Shown here: in pieces, positions 1-9,053 of the stretch | Numbering within the stretch: position 1 is the first letter of the stretch | Layout: each line of letters opens with the position of its first letter | DNA from: Ogataea parapolymorpha DL-1 | Taxonomy: Eukaryota; Ascomycota; Pichiomycetes; Pichiales; Pichiaceae | Length of the DNA stretch: 64,000 nucleotides | Direction of reading: 5' to 3' | Assembly (NCBI RefSeq): GCF_000187245.1 | Contig: NC_027865.1 | Span: forward strand, 558,001-622,000 | Translations under genes and position numbers: made by a program | The notes under the pieces: generated by a model | Databases searched by the model: none | Seen by the model: the letters and a program-made list of their open reading frames with translations, nothing else | Told to the model about the DNA's origin: nothing

Positions 1-134
1 AGATGGTCCACTTTGGACATCAGCTCCAACTCCTGCTGCGTGGCTATCCTGTCCTTAATATCGTCGCCATGGCAAACATTGAATACAGGCAGGTCCTTTT
101 TTATCAGTTTCAAATACGTCTCGTGCCTGCTCAT
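1..134 (-). CDS. Partial CDS, N-terminal 44 residues of an unidentified protein
   Basis: An open frame runs off the left edge. Its first ATG is at 134 on the minus strand, with an in-frame stop at 146-144 just upstream, so 134 is the only available start. The visible protein begins MSRHETYLKLIKKDLPVF and is charged, with no membrane segment. It lies 37 bp downstream of the stop of the mannosyltransferase gene in the same orientation, matching the tight tandem packing seen elsewhere here. I do not recognise the family. It could be spurious because only 44 codons are visible. Confidence 0.5.
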   Translation of the reverse strand, partial: MSRHETYLKLIKKDLPVFNVCHGDDIKDRIATQQELELMSKVDH

Positions 135-171
135 GAGAATTATCTAAAATGCAGCTAATTATTTATTTTTC

Positions 172-1458
172 CTATTTGTTTTTTGGCTTCCAGCTGCCAG
201 AAAATAAATGCTCCACAAATGCCAGCCTATCTGAGCTGCTCTTTGAGCCCATGTGCCCCACGTTCGGACTAAAGCTCGTGATTGGTAACACCATTACGTC
301 CCCCATGATCTTTGGCTTGTCCATGTTGGTCAGCGACCTCCAGTTGATAAGCTGGTCCTCAGAATGCAATGGCTCGTTATTCTTGTTAATTTCTGTCTTT
401 TTCAGCTTATATTTGCCGTGCTTGCGCCAATACAACGACCCCACGCCGTACCCGTCGCCCAACTTGCCGTCGCTCGCCACATTGTTCAGATAATCAAACA
501 GAGTGTCTGTAAATATCCCCGGTCCTGTCCACTGCATGATATCTGCGCCCGAGTCCTTGCCTTCCACTCTTTTCAAAACGCCCATGTGCTGTTTGCGGAA
601 CGTCTCCTCCACGATCCGGATGATCAGCTCGCGCAGCAGCGGGTGTCCCGGCTTCGCCTGGATCGTCCACTGGCAGAACTGCAGTCTGCGCGAGAACCAC
701 TCGTGCCAGTCGGGCCTGTCCGGGTCGGCCTCAATGCCAATCACCAGCCCCACAGGCGTGGTTCTTGCTTCTGGATCTATCTGGGAGAGATCGGCCTTAT
801 TGTCGGCAGCGTGGATCAGGTCGCGATCAAACGTGGCCCAGTCCTTGATCGGCTTTAAACACACCGTGTCCATGTCTGAGTAGGTGCCTCCGCGCGCGTA
901 GATCACCAAATACCGGAAAAAATCCGCCTTCATGATATTTTTCGGAAGCAGCTGGTACGCTCTGACCACCTCCGGCACGTTCGCGTACAAACTCGCCACA
1001 AAGTCCTCAATCACAGAGTCCGGAATCAGGTGGTACACGTAGTCTGGATTTTTCTCGACCCACGTCTTCTGAAACCGTCTGTACTGCTTGGGGAAGTTGT
1101 CGTCTTCGAGATCGACCTTCCATGTCTGCCAGATCTGGTTCGGCACGGGCTTTTCAGGATAATATGGGAAATAGAAGGTGAGTTTTTCACGCAGGGTGGC
1201 CGACTCTGCCGGAAGCCGGTTTAAGTGGCGCAAATGCGCTCCAAAAGTATGTAGATTCGAGTTTAGCTCGGCCTCGATCTTCGCGTCCACTTGGGCCAAA
1301 TCGCGCGTCCCAGGGCTCCACGTCCAAACGTTCTGGACCACCCAGTACAGCAGCACCACAAGAACAACCACCAGCCGGCGATTCGTCGCCATGTAGAGTC
1401 GCGCGCGCTTCAGCACCGGGACATTGGTTATTGACATGAAATTTAAAAAATACACCAT
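172..1458 (-). CDS. Golgi alpha-1,6-mannosyltransferase, OCH1/HOC1 family (GT32)
   Basis: This 428-residue type II membrane protein is predicted to add mannose to N-glycan outer chains in the Golgi. Residues about 29-43 form a hydrophobic anchor after a short basic tail (ATNRR). The luminal part carries the family's NQIWQTWK block (about 107-114) and a DXD metal/nucleotide-sugar site, YSDMDTV, with DMD at 195-197. GT32 enzymes use GDP-mannose. OCH1 and HOC1 paralogues look alike, so I leave the symbol open. In-frame ATGs also lie at 1437 and 1392. The one at 1392 gives a typical MATNRR-plus-anchor N terminus and leaves 88 bp to the upstream SFH1 stop instead of 22 bp, so it may be the true start. 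Confidence 0.85.
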   Translation of the reverse strand: MVYFLNFMSITNVPVLKRARLYMATNRRLVVVLVVLLYWVVQNVWTWSPGTRDLAQVDAKIEAELNSNLHTFGAHLRHLNRLPAESATLREKLTFYFPYYPEKPVPNQIWQTWKVDLEDDNFPKQYRRFQKTWVEKNPDYVYHLIPDSVIEDFVASLYANVPEVVRAYQLLPKNIMKADFFRYLVIYARGGTYSDMDTVCLKPIKDWATFDRDLIHAADNKADLSQIDPEARTTPVGLVIGIEADPDRPDWHEWFSRRLQFCQWTIQAKPGHPLLRELIIRIVEETFRKQHMGVLKRVEGKDSGADIMQWTGPGIFTDTLFDYLNNVASDGKLGDGYGVGSLYWRKHGKYKLKKTEINKNNEPLHSEDQLINWRSLTNMDKPKIMGDVMVLPITSFSPNVGHMGSKSSSDRLAFVEHLFSGSWKPKNK

Positions 1459-1480
1459 TCTTCACCGTTACATAATCTAT

Positions 1481-2617
1481 TTATTTATCGAATTTCCACG
1501 TTCCTTCCAATTCGTCGTACTTGCGCTTCGAGTTGGCGTTTCTATCGTTTGCTGGCGCAGGAGCCATCATAGAACTTCCTATCCCGCTCACACGCATTGT
1601 TTCTCTCTTGAGACGCCGGATATTCCGCTCTCTCTCGATCTCCCGCTTCTCGATCTCCCACGGTGTAAGGGTTTCCACGCGAGGACTGAAGTCTGCTCCG
1701 TACTTCTTGCTGTCGAACCGCATGCCCTGCAGCTCGAGCGAGACCACGCCGGGCGAGCCGTTGCCCGTGTCCGGCGCAGGCGGCTGGTATACCTTGTTGA
1801 GCAGCGGCAAACTCTCGTTGTTGAACAGGATCTGCTGCGGATTCTCCAAGAACTCCTTCTTAAGCTTGAAAATGGCGTCGTGTAGCGAGATCGCGATGGC
1901 ATTCTGGAACTCCCGGCGAAGACCCATATCCGCCACCACGGTGCGCGCAAACTCCTCCGGCGTGATGGCGCTGTTCAAGATATCCCACTCGATCTTGTCT
2001 TCGTAGAGCGTGTTGTCGAGGCTGATCGAAATGTCCAGAATCGCATGCAGCTCCTTTTCCTGCGACAGCTGCGGCATCGGCACGGTCGCGACCGCGCGAT
2101 ACGACTCCAGCTGGTCACGAATCTGGCCTGCGATGGTGGCCTCGCTGTATTTCGGCAGATCCAGCTCCTGACACATAATAGTCGCAAACAACTCGGGAGT
2201 AATTAGCGACTCGTTCAAGTTCCACATAAACATGTCGTTCACGCGCGTCCCGCTCGTCTCGATGTTCAATTTAATGGGCACCAATTGCTCAGGGACGGAG
2301 CAGTTGGCCAGGTTCTCAGCTTCGCTGAACACCGTCTTGTACTTTTCTCTAGGAGCGTCTTTGCCCTGTAAAAACGCCATGCTCATGCCTGGACCATTCG
2401 TGTTCGACCGGGAAACCAGAGCCCCGTCCTCGTCGTAGTCCTGGTCCTGGTCGTCCTCGAGCTCCATGTCGAAGTCTTCGGCGTAGTTAACACGGGTCGA
2501 GGCGGCTCTCTTGGAGCCTCTGGCGGGCAGCGACGCAATAAAGAGCGGGTTCGGCGAGTTTTTCAGCCGCGCAACCAGCGACGTCGACAGCGCCTGGGGA
2601 TAAATAGGCCTGTCCAT
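1481..2617 (-). CDS. SFH1: SNF5/SMARCB1-family subunit of the RSC chromatin remodeller
   Basis: The 378-residue protein has a basic N terminus, an acidic stretch (DMELEDDQDQDYDED, about 50-64) and the two SNF5 repeats. The first is near residues 109-175 (QLVPIKLNIE ... WNLNES), the second near 187-255 (LHAILDISISLDNTLYED ... EWDILNS). The C terminus is basic and coiled. The size fits Sfh1 (426 residues in S. cerevisiae) and is far below the roughly 900 residues of Snf5 itself. Sfh1 is an essential core subunit of RSC, which slides and evicts nucleosomes in the nucleus. It is divergent from EFB1 with 283 bp between start codons, and its stop lies very close to the next gene on the same strand. 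Confidence 0.88.
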   Translation of the reverse strand: MDRPIYPQALSTSLVARLKNSPNPLFIASLPARGSKRAASTRVNYAEDFDMELEDDQDQDYDEDGALVSRSNTNGPGMSMAFLQGKDAPREKYKTVFSEAENLANCSVPEQLVPIKLNIETSGTRVNDMFMWNLNESLITPELFATIMCQELDLPKYSEATIAGQIRDQLESYRAVATVPMPQLSQEKELHAILDISISLDNTLYEDKIEWDILNSAITPEEFARTVVADMGLRREFQNAIAISLHDAIFKLKKEFLENPQQILFNNESLPLLNKVYQPPAPDTGNGSPGVVSLELQGMRFDSKKYGADFSPRVETLTPWEIEKREIERERNIRRLKRETMRVSGIGSSMMAPAPANDRNANSKRKYDELEGTWKFDK

Positions 2618-2900
2618 GGATTAAAGAAATAAAAATAAAGTAGTAAAATACACTACAAATCATGGCGAATTAGGATGGGTAGAGCAGGATCATAAAAATG
2701 GCGTGAAAACAGCAGTGGACGTTTTTGTGGCACTCCACACACAATTGATGCCGTCTCAACGCGCCACCATCCCAACAACAGGCCTCAGCTCCCGTGCTGT
2801 GCGTCCTCCGTGTTGTGTCCGGGTAACCCTAAATTTGTCGTGCACGCGTGCCGAAGTAAATTTTTTTTATTTCATCGAAAAAGCTTCCTACCTAATCATC

Positions 2901-3669
2901 ATGTCTTTCTCCGACTTCTCCAAGATCGAGACCGTTGCCGAGCTCAACAAGTTCCTGGCCGACAAGTCCTACATTGAAGGGTAAGTAAATTTCCACTGAT
3001 GAACTACATTCTTTGGTCCATGTTTATGAGGCGGCCTCAAGACCCGCCGCATGAGTGACAAACAAGATCCGTCTACGGGCGGGCGACTGAGGGAAATCTT
3101 ACAAATACTAACAATGCAGTACTTCCGCCACCCAAGCCGACGTTGCTGCCTACAAGGCCTTCCAATCTGCTTACCCAAACTTCAGCAGATGGTTCAACCA
3201 CATTGCCTCGTTCACTGAGGATTTCGAGTCCTTGCCAGCAGCTAAGGCTCCTGCTGCCAAGGCTCCTGCTGCCGAGGACGACGACGATGTCGACCTTTTC
3301 GGTTCCGACGACGAGGACGTCGATGAGGAGGCCGAGAAGCTGAAGCAACAGAGACTCGCCGAGTACGCTGCCAAGAAGGCTGCCAAGGGCCCTAAGCCAG
3401 CCTCTAAGTCGATTGTCACCATCGACGTCAAGCCATGGGATGACGAGACCGACCTCGACGCCTTGCTGGCCTCCGTCAAGGGTATCGAGAAGGAAGGTCT
3501 GACCTGGGGTGGATTCCAATGGGTTCCTGTTGGATTCGGTATCAAGAAGCTCCAGATCAACTGTGTTGTTGAGGACGAGAAGGTCTCCATCGACGAGCTC
3601 CAGGCCCAGATCGAGGAGTTCGACGACTATGTCCAGTCTACTGACATTGCTGCTATGCAGAAACTGTAA
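2901..3669 (+). CDS. EFB1: Translation elongation factor 1-beta (eEF1B-alpha), spliced
   Basis: Two exons, 2901-2980 and 3120-3669, give 209 residues. The intron (2981-3119) has GTAAGT, a perfect TACTAAC branch site at 3106-3112 and a CAG acceptor; the split codon is glycine. The protein has a GST-C-like N-terminal region, a linker with a [11 protein letters not shown] repeat, an acidic segment ([15 protein letters not shown]) and the C-terminal guanine-exchange domain (about 120-209, including [17 protein letters not shown]). It recharges eEF1A with GTP during elongation. The intron carries a box C/D snoRNA, as the S. cerevisiae EFB1 intron does (snR18). The stop lies 34 bp from that of the convergent Zn2Cys6 gene. 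Confidence 0.96.
2987..3099 (+). ncRNA. SNR18: Intronic box C/D snoRNA, U18 (snR18) homologue
   Basis: Inside the EFB1 intron, a C box (CTGATGA, 2996-3002) and a D box (CTGA, 3087-3090) are closed by a 6-bp terminal stem, ATTTCC 2989-2994 with GGAAAT 3092-3097. A D' box (ATGA, 3026-3029) is preceded by TTTGGTCCATGTTT (3012-3025), which is complementary to the large-rRNA segment AAACACGGACCAAGG with one mismatch. That is the guide of human and yeast U18. A GC-rich hairpin (GGCGG 3030-3034 with CCGCC 3044-3048) separates D' from a C'-like TGAGTGA (3052-3058). Established: snR18 guides 2'-O-methylation near A649/C650 of yeast 25S rRNA and sits in the EFB1 intron. Exact ends are inferred. Confidence 0.9.
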
Positions 3670-3703
3670 GTAGTATTAATAGGTAGAAAATCGTCCGGAA
3701 ATA

Positions 3704-5485
3704 CTAGCACGGTAAAAAGTCGATGCCCGACCCCAGCCACTCTTTTGTTTGCAGGATCTCCTCCACCTTGCACCCCGTCTCGTACACCTCGTCGATCAGC
3801 TGCATCGCCGTCTTGATCGTACCCATGTTGACGATCTTGTACAGTGTCTGTGCAAACTGCCGCAGCCTGCGCCGCGAGCTCTCTTTTTTGCAGTGTAGCG
3901 CAATGTTGAACACGGGCCACACCATCTGCGTCACGATCGGCGAACTTGTGTTGAGCGTTTCGTACGTGTGGATGAATTCCAACGTCAGGCTCTCGATCAC
4001 GTCCTGCGTGTGCGGGCCCGGGTCGCACATCTCGAGCAGCTTGATCAGCGCCGAGATCGACCAGCATTGCGCCGATTTCAGCCGCTCCTCGTACGCAAAC
4101 GAGTCCGCCAGCTCCAGCGGCACGTAGTCGCGGTAGTTGACGAGCCGCTGCTTGAGCTCGCCGTGCACAACGGCCACCTCGTCGCTCGAGATCGTGTGGC
4201 TGTGCATGCGGTGGCGCAGGTGGCAGATGTCAGCAAACACCTGGAAGATCTCGCCAGGACACCCGTTCATGCGCGCTGTGGAGACTGCATCGTGCTTCGT
4301 GCCGTACCACTCGGGACTGCAGAACGGCACGCGACAGTCTGGCGACACCAGTGCCGAGATCGTGTCGAACCACGACAGGATGCAGATCAGCGTCTGCGAC
4401 TGGTCGATGCGGCTCAGCGCAGACTTGAACTGCTGGTCTCTTGCAATCGTGCTGAACAGCTTGAGGAAAATTCGCGACAGAGCAGACCGGCCGCTCTCCA
4501 AAATCGCAAACAACAGGTGCACATACAGCAGCAGCAGGATTACGAAAAAATTGCCCTGCTTCCGCTCCGCGCTCTCGCTTTTCAGGTTCGTTACGATGCT
4601 GTCGACGTTCAGCGGAGCGTTCTCGCCGTCTTCCTCGCTCAGCTGCGGCCGCGACGAGTCCTTGGTCCGCACGTATTTGATCAGATACTCCATAGTGTTG
4701 TTGATGTGCAGGATACCTTTCTTGTAGAACTCGTTCTTGCCGTTGTTCACGTACAGATGAATCGAGCTTAGTGACATGAAGCACGACTTGGCCAGCTCGA
4801 TGCTGCCAAATCGCAGCATCAACTCCGGCCAAGGAGCTGACGGCTGCGCGTCCAGCAGAAATATCGTCTTGTCGAAGAAATGTTTGAGGATATAGTTGTC
4901 CTCAGACGGGTTGGAAGTTAGCTCGCTGTCCAGCGAAAACGGGTATGCGCCGCTGTCGCTTACAAATTGCGGCGAGTTGATCTGCTGTAACAGCTGGTCC
5001 TGCTGCTGCTCCAGCTGCTGGAGATGGTACTTTTGCTGCTGGTGCGCCTGCTCGGAGCTGAACAGACTCAGGTCGTCGGCCGTCGACAGGAGATAATCCA
5101 GCCCGTTGTAGACGACGTCGTCGAAAAAGACGTTGGGCGCAAACGGCCATGGCTGGTTCTCTTGCTTCGGCTGCACTGCCGACTCCACAGACTGCGTTGT
5201 CTCCGGCTCAGAACTTGTGGACTTTTTCACTTCCGGCTTCGGATTGCTGTTGTTTATTCGTGGCCGTCCCCGGAACCCGTATTTGGGCTGGCCCTTGGCG
5301 TCTGTGCCGATTTTGCTTTTCTCGTTCCGACTGTCGTCCACGTCGAAAACCAGCCGCAGTCCGTACCCGGCGCACTTGCGGCCCGACTTGACGCAATTGA
5401 GACAGCTAGGCTTTGTCTCGTCACACTTGCGGCGCCGCTGCTTGCACGTAAAACAGCCCGTTCTCGACCTCGTTATCTTGCCCAT
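3704..5485 (-). CDS. Zn2Cys6 binuclear-cluster transcription factor
   Basis: A 593-residue fungal transcription regulator. The cluster is at the N terminus, with cysteines at 11, 14, 21, 28, 31 and 38 (C-X2-C-X6-C-X6-C-X2-C-X6-C) in a basic context (CKQRRRKC). A glutamine-rich stretch near residues 150-170 and a long C-terminal fungal transcription-factor domain follow. The start at 5485 (MGKITRSRTG) is preferred over the upstream in-frame extension because the cluster then lies close to the N terminus, as is usual. It is divergent from ELP2 with 275 bp between starts. The regulon cannot be read from sequence, and I do not assign a named orthologue. Confidence 0.85.
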   Translation of the reverse strand: MGKITRSRTGCFTCKQRRRKCDETKPSCLNCVKSGRKCAGYGLRLVFDVDDSRNEKSKIGTDAKGQPKYGFRGRPRINNSNPKPEVKKSTSSEPETTQSVESAVQPKQENQPWPFAPNVFFDDVVYNGLDYLLSTADDLSLFSSEQAHQQQKYHLQQLEQQQDQLLQQINSPQFVSDSGAYPFSLDSELTSNPSEDNYILKHFFDKTIFLLDAQPSAPWPELMLRFGSIELAKSCFMSLSSIHLYVNNGKNEFYKKGILHINNTMEYLIKYVRTKDSSRPQLSEEDGENAPLNVDSIVTNLKSESAERKQGNFFVILLLLYVHLLFAILESGRSALSRIFLKLFSTIARDQQFKSALSRIDQSQTLICILSWFDTISALVSPDCRVPFCSPEWYGTKHDAVSTARMNGCPGEIFQVFADICHLRHRMHSHTISSDEVAVVHGELKQRLVNYRDYVPLELADSFAYEERLKSAQCWSISALIKLLEMCDPGPHTQDVIESLTLEFIHTYETLNTSSPIVTQMVWPVFNIALHCKKESSRRRLRQFAQTLYKIVNMGTIKTAMQLIDEVYETGCKVEEILQTKEWLGSGIDFLPC

Positions 5486-5664
5486 AAACGAAAACGGAAA
5501 AAAATACAGGAAAATAGAGGGTGCAGGGTCTAAAAAGCACACAAGCCAGACTAGAGATTTTTATCTACTCAAAATTACGTGTGCACCTGTGCGGTTGCTG
5601 CGCACGAGACTTGATTTATTTACCTTATCAACGGGTGCCCAGCACGTATGCATTTACTTATTGT

Positions 5665-5735
5665 AATTTATTGCACTTTAATTTATTTCCAATTTATTTT
5701 CAATTTATTTGCAATTTATTTTCGATTTATTTTTT
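5665..5735. repeat. 11-bp AATTTATTT tandem array in the ELP2 5' region
   Basis: Units of AATTTATTT start at 5665, 5680, 5691, 5702 and 5713, with a GATTTATTT variant at 5724. The last five are spaced exactly 11 bp. The array ends about 25-30 bp before the ELP2 ATG at 5761. It may be a nucleosome-excluding AT-rich element or simple slippage-derived DNA. Confidence 0.75.
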
Positions 5736-5760
5736 TATTTTCCACCTCAACGGCTGTGCT

Positions 5761-8094
5761 ATGACCATCTTTGTAGGCTGCAACAGAGAGCTGCAAATCA
5801 GCGACTACAGTCCTGCGCACAGGCTCGTTGCGTATGGCGCGAGGAATGCAATCGCCCTGTGGCGGCCTGGCGAGATGCACCGCGGCGTGCTGTCCACGGC
5901 AAAGGCCCATACGGCGCATGTCGTCGCTGTCAAATGGGTGCCAGAATCGCCATATCTAGTGTCTGCAGCCGAGGACCACAGCGTCAAGGTCTGGAGATTT
6001 AGCAGCGAGACTACATCGCTCGATGTGGTGCACGATTTGCCGGCCCACAACGCCAGTGTCACTGCCCTGGCCGTGACCAAGGAATTTCTTGTCACCGGCG
6101 GTGCGGATGGCAAGATCAAGGTCTGGACATTCGCAGACGGGCCTTCTGTGCGGCTGGTGGCTGAGCAGAATGTGACGCCTGGATTTTTCCCGCTCTCGCT
6201 CGCGCTCGTTACCGTGGAGCCAGGAAAGCACGTTCTTTTCGCCGGAGGGTCCAAGCCGCAGTTCCATGTGTTTTCGCTTGCTGCCAACGGCCCGTTGCAA
6301 CACTGTGCCACACTCCCCGGCCATGAGGACTGGATCAAGGCCATTGCCATAAAAAAACAGGGCCCCGACGAGTTTCTTGTCGCTTCTGGCTCTCAGGACA
6401 GATACATCCGGCTGTGGAAGCTGTGTTTGAACGACGCCATCTCCAAAGCCGACACTTCGAACCAGCTGGGACTGCTGATGAACAAGCAGCACTTTTTCGA
6501 CATTGACGACACAACTAAGTGCGCCATTAATTTTGAGGCCATCATCATGGGCCACGACGACTGGATTTCGAGCCTCGTCTGGCACCCGTCGAAAACCGTG
6601 CTACTATCCTCGTCTGCAGATACGTCGATTATGATTTGGGAGCCGGACGAAAGCAGTGGTGTCTGGGTGTCGTCAATGCGTCTCGGAGAGATGAGCATCA
6701 AGGGTGCGTCCACAGCGACGGGGGCTTCTGGAGGTTTTTGGAGCGCGCTCTGGCTATTTGAAAACGACACAGAAATTATCCTTGCAAACGGCAAAACCGG
6801 CTCTTTCAGATGCTGGGCCCGAAAAGATGGCTCAGACGACCAATACGAGCAGCAGCCATGTTTGACAGGCCCGATGAAAGAGGTCACAGACGTGTGTTGG
6901 TCTCCTTCTGGGGAATATCTTCTTACTACGTCGCTCGACCAAACAACGCGACTCTACGCCAAATGGCTACAAAAAGGCACCTGGCATGAGTTTGCAAGAC
7001 CGCAAATCCATGGCTACGACATGATTTGCGTCAAACCGATCTCAAACTCCCGGTTCGTCTCTGGCGGCGACGAAAAAATCATGCGGTCGTTCGATGAGCC
7101 TAAGGCCGTCGCAGACATGCTCCAAAGACTCTGTGGCGTCGCCTCCGATGATGTCGACGCCATGCCGGCCAGCGCGTCACTGCCGGTGCTTGGTCTGTCC
7201 AATAAAGCAGAAACAGAGACGGAAAATCAAGAGCCAACCTCCGACGACGAGACGGCAGATAACGGGGCCCAGACAGCCAACTTGTCAACCAAACTGCTAG
7301 GACAATTGGAAACGCCGCCTTTGGAAGACATTCTTCAACGACACACGCTCTGGCCGGAGATCGAGAAGCTGTACGGCCACGGTTTCGAGATCACCACTCT
7401 GGACGTGTCTCCGGACGGAAAACTGATAGCCTCGGCGTGCCGATCGAACGTGCCGTCCCACGCAGTTATCAGACTGTTTAGAATAGACTCTTGGCTCCAG
7501 ATAACGCCGCCGTTGGCCGGCCACGACCTCACCATCACCAGACTTCGCTTCTCGCCAGATGGTGGCTACCTGGTGAGCGTGTCACGTGACCGGAAATTCA
7601 CGTTGTGGAGACGAAGCGGCGAGTTTGGGTACGAACTGGTGGAAAAGCGCGAGAAGGCGCATTCCCGGATCATCTGGGACGTGTGCTGGCTGCCGTTTAA
7701 GGGCGAGGCGGCTTATTTCGCCACAGGATCGCGAGATAAATCGGTCAAGCTGTGGCGAGTGGCGCCTGCTGGAGAGGTCGAGATGGTGGGTAGCGTGAAG
7801 CTCGCGGCACCCGTGACGGCGTTGGACTGCTACAACCAGACAATTGATGGGTCGGCTCTGGTGGCCGTGGGACTCGAAAAGGGCCAGATCTCGACGTACA
7901 CGGTGGATATGCAAGGCAATTTCGAACTGGTGCAACAGCTGGACGAAAAAAACGTGCCGGATGACAAGGTCACGCGGCTGAACTGGTGTCCAAAGCCCGA
8001 AAATGCAGACGAGCTGCTGCTAGCGGCAGGAAGCGGCGACTGCTCTGTGCGGATTTACACTGTTGCGACGCGTCGATCGACGCCAAGCATCTAA
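5761..8094 (+). CDS. ELP2: Elongator complex subunit 2, WD40 protein
   Basis: A 777-residue protein made of two WD40 propellers, close to the 788 residues of S. cerevisiae Elp2. Repeats are seen throughout, for example HTAHVVAVKWVPESPYLVSA near the N terminus, HDDWISSLVWHP in the middle and HDLTITRLRFSPDGGYLVSV in the second half. Elp2 scaffolds the Elp1-Elp3 core of Elongator, which makes cm5U/mcm5U at the tRNA wobble position. The start is the ATG at 5761 (MTIFVGCNREL); the reading frame is open upstream but offers no other ATG. TRM9 and KTI12, which act in the same pathway, lie elsewhere in this window. Confidence 0.92.
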   Translation: MTIFVGCNRELQISDYSPAHRLVAYGARNAIALWRPGEMHRGVLSTAKAHTAHVVAVKWVPESPYLVSAAEDHSVKVWRFSSETTSLDVVHDLPAHNASVTALAVTKEFLVTGGADGKIKVWTFADGPSVRLVAEQNVTPGFFPLSLALVTVEPGKHVLFAGGSKPQFHVFSLAANGPLQHCATLPGHEDWIKAIAIKKQGPDEFLVASGSQDRYIRLWKLCLNDAISKADTSNQLGLLMNKQHFFDIDDTTKCAINFEAIIMGHDDWISSLVWHPSKTVLLSSSADTSIMIWEPDESSGVWVSSMRLGEMSIKGASTATGASGGFWSALWLFENDTEIILANGKTGSFRCWARKDGSDDQYEQQPCLTGPMKEVTDVCWSPSGEYLLTTSLDQTTRLYAKWLQKGTWHEFARPQIHGYDMICVKPISNSRFVSGGDEKIMRSFDEPKAVADMLQRLCGVASDDVDAMPASASLPVLGLSNKAETETENQEPTSDDETADNGAQTANLSTKLLGQLETPPLEDILQRHTLWPEIEKLYGHGFEITTLDVSPDGKLIASACRSNVPSHAVIRLFRIDSWLQITPPLAGHDLTITRLRFSPDGGYLVSVSRDRKFTLWRRSGEFGYELVEKREKAHSRIIWDVCWLPFKGEAAYFATGSRDKSVKLWRVAPAGEVEMVGSVKLAAPVTALDCYNQTIDGSALVAVGLEKGQISTYTVDMQGNFELVQQLDEKNVPDDKVTRLNWCPKPENADELLLAAGSGDCSVRIYTVATRRSTPSI

Positions 8095-8181
8095 GACCTA
8101 TTCATCGGACTACTATTGGCTACATAGTCTAAGCAACCTTTAGAGCACCTCTATTATAATTTATTACATCGATCATATGAA

Positions 8182-8514
8182 TTATTTACAAGCTTCGACC
8201 AAGTAGGTGATCAGATCGTTTCTGTCCTTTGCCTTCTTCAAACCACCAAATGCCATCTTGGTTCCAGGGATGTACTTCTTTGGGTTTTCCAGGTAGTCGG
8301 ACATGGTCTGCTCGGTCCATTCGACACCCTTTCTCTTGTTGGCGTCGGTGTATGAGTAACCTTCGGCTTGACCAGATTTTCTACCGAAGACACCGTGAAG
8401 GTTTGGACCAACCTTGTGTGGTCCACCCTCCTCAACAGTGTGACACTGCAAACATCTGGTCTTGAACAGGGTGGCACCCTTCTTAGCAGAACCTTTTTCG
8501 TATGGAGCTGGCAT
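8182..8514 (-). CDS. CYC1: Cytochrome c
   Basis: A 110-residue mitochondrial intermembrane-space electron carrier between complexes III and IV. It begins [17 protein letters not shown]. The haem-binding CLQCH covers C21-C24-H25, and the axial methionine lies in PGTKMAFGG. Length and every landmark fit fungal cytochrome c. The true ATG is at 8514; the frame upstream is open only through TTG. The upstream region contains a TTATTGGT box, the HAP2/3/4/5 type used by S. cerevisiae CYC1. It is convergent with ELP2 (87 bp between stops) and divergent from YME1. Confidence 0.97.
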   Translation of the reverse strand: MPAPYEKGSAKKGATLFKTRCLQCHTVEEGGPHKVGPNLHGVFGRKSGQAEGYSYTDANKRKGVEWTEQTMSDYLENPKKYIPGTKMAFGGLKKAKDRNDLITYLVEACK

Positions 8515-9053
8515 TTTCAATATATGTTATAAATAATGGATAGGTGGAAAAATTGGGAATTACTTATTTATATATGCTTGTATGCTGGTCCCGTTTGGGA
8601 GTATTAGCGTTACAATGTTTTTTTTTTCTCACCCTTGACAATTTGCACGGATATTATTGGTGGATTATATTTTCGTGCCGTTAAGGGGGTTGACTGCTTG
8701 ATTCAAGACCTTAATGGGGGCTTATATCCATGTCCGTATGTGCTGCTGTCCACTGAATGCACGTTCCGATTTGCTGACACTGGCCCCTGCTGGTTATTGC
8801 TCCCTGCTCTTCCGAGGTGGTGTAAGGCTGTGCACCCCCAGTTTATTCCTCGGCTCCCCTAGTTTCTACGAGCTTCCAGGTAATTTTTTTTATTTCTTTT
8901 TCTCCCACAGCGATCTAAAACGGCGACAAAATTTCAATGACAACTTCCGAGTGTCGCGGTGCACGGGTGTCGGGAATTGCGCTGATGGCAAAAAGAAAGG
9001 CCAGTGTACCAAAATAAAAAAGTGGAAAAATAGTCACTTGTTGTAACTTTGCC
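8515..9053. promoter_or_regulatory. 539-bp divergent CYC1/YME1 intergenic region
   Basis: No gene is visible. The region holds poly-T runs (about 8618-8628 and 8886-8893), the HAP-type box at 8654-8661, and several G/C runs of AGGGG or CCCCT type (for example AAGGGGG near 8684) that resemble Msn2/4 or Mig1 sites. This would suit respiratory genes controlled by carbon source. Apart from the HAP box, the factor assignments are weak. Confidence 0.5.
8654..8661 (+). promoter_or_regulatory. HAP2/3/4/5-type CCAAT box (TTATTGGT) upstream of CYC1
   Basis: TTATTGGT matches the TNATTGGT consensus of the Hap complex and lies 140-147 bp upstream of the CYC1 ATG. S. cerevisiae CYC1 is activated through TGATTGGT in its UAS2. 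Function here is inferred by analogy. Confidence 0.6.

Noticed and set aside
5486..5542. Upstream start for the first Zn2Cys6 gene (adds a hydrophobic 19-residue leader)
   Set aside because: A hydrophobic leader is unlikely on a nuclear factor. The ATG at 5485 puts the cluster in the usual place.
5665..5735. AATTTATTT array as a replication origin
   Set aside because: Units resemble the ARS core loosely, but any A/T-rich stretch would. There is no other origin evidence in sequence.
8515..8520. Two extra N-terminal residues on cytochrome c
   Set aside because: The codon at 8520 is TTG, not ATG. Similar non-ATG extensions were dismissed for MET14, CRM1, the 2OG oxygenase and SurE paralogue A.
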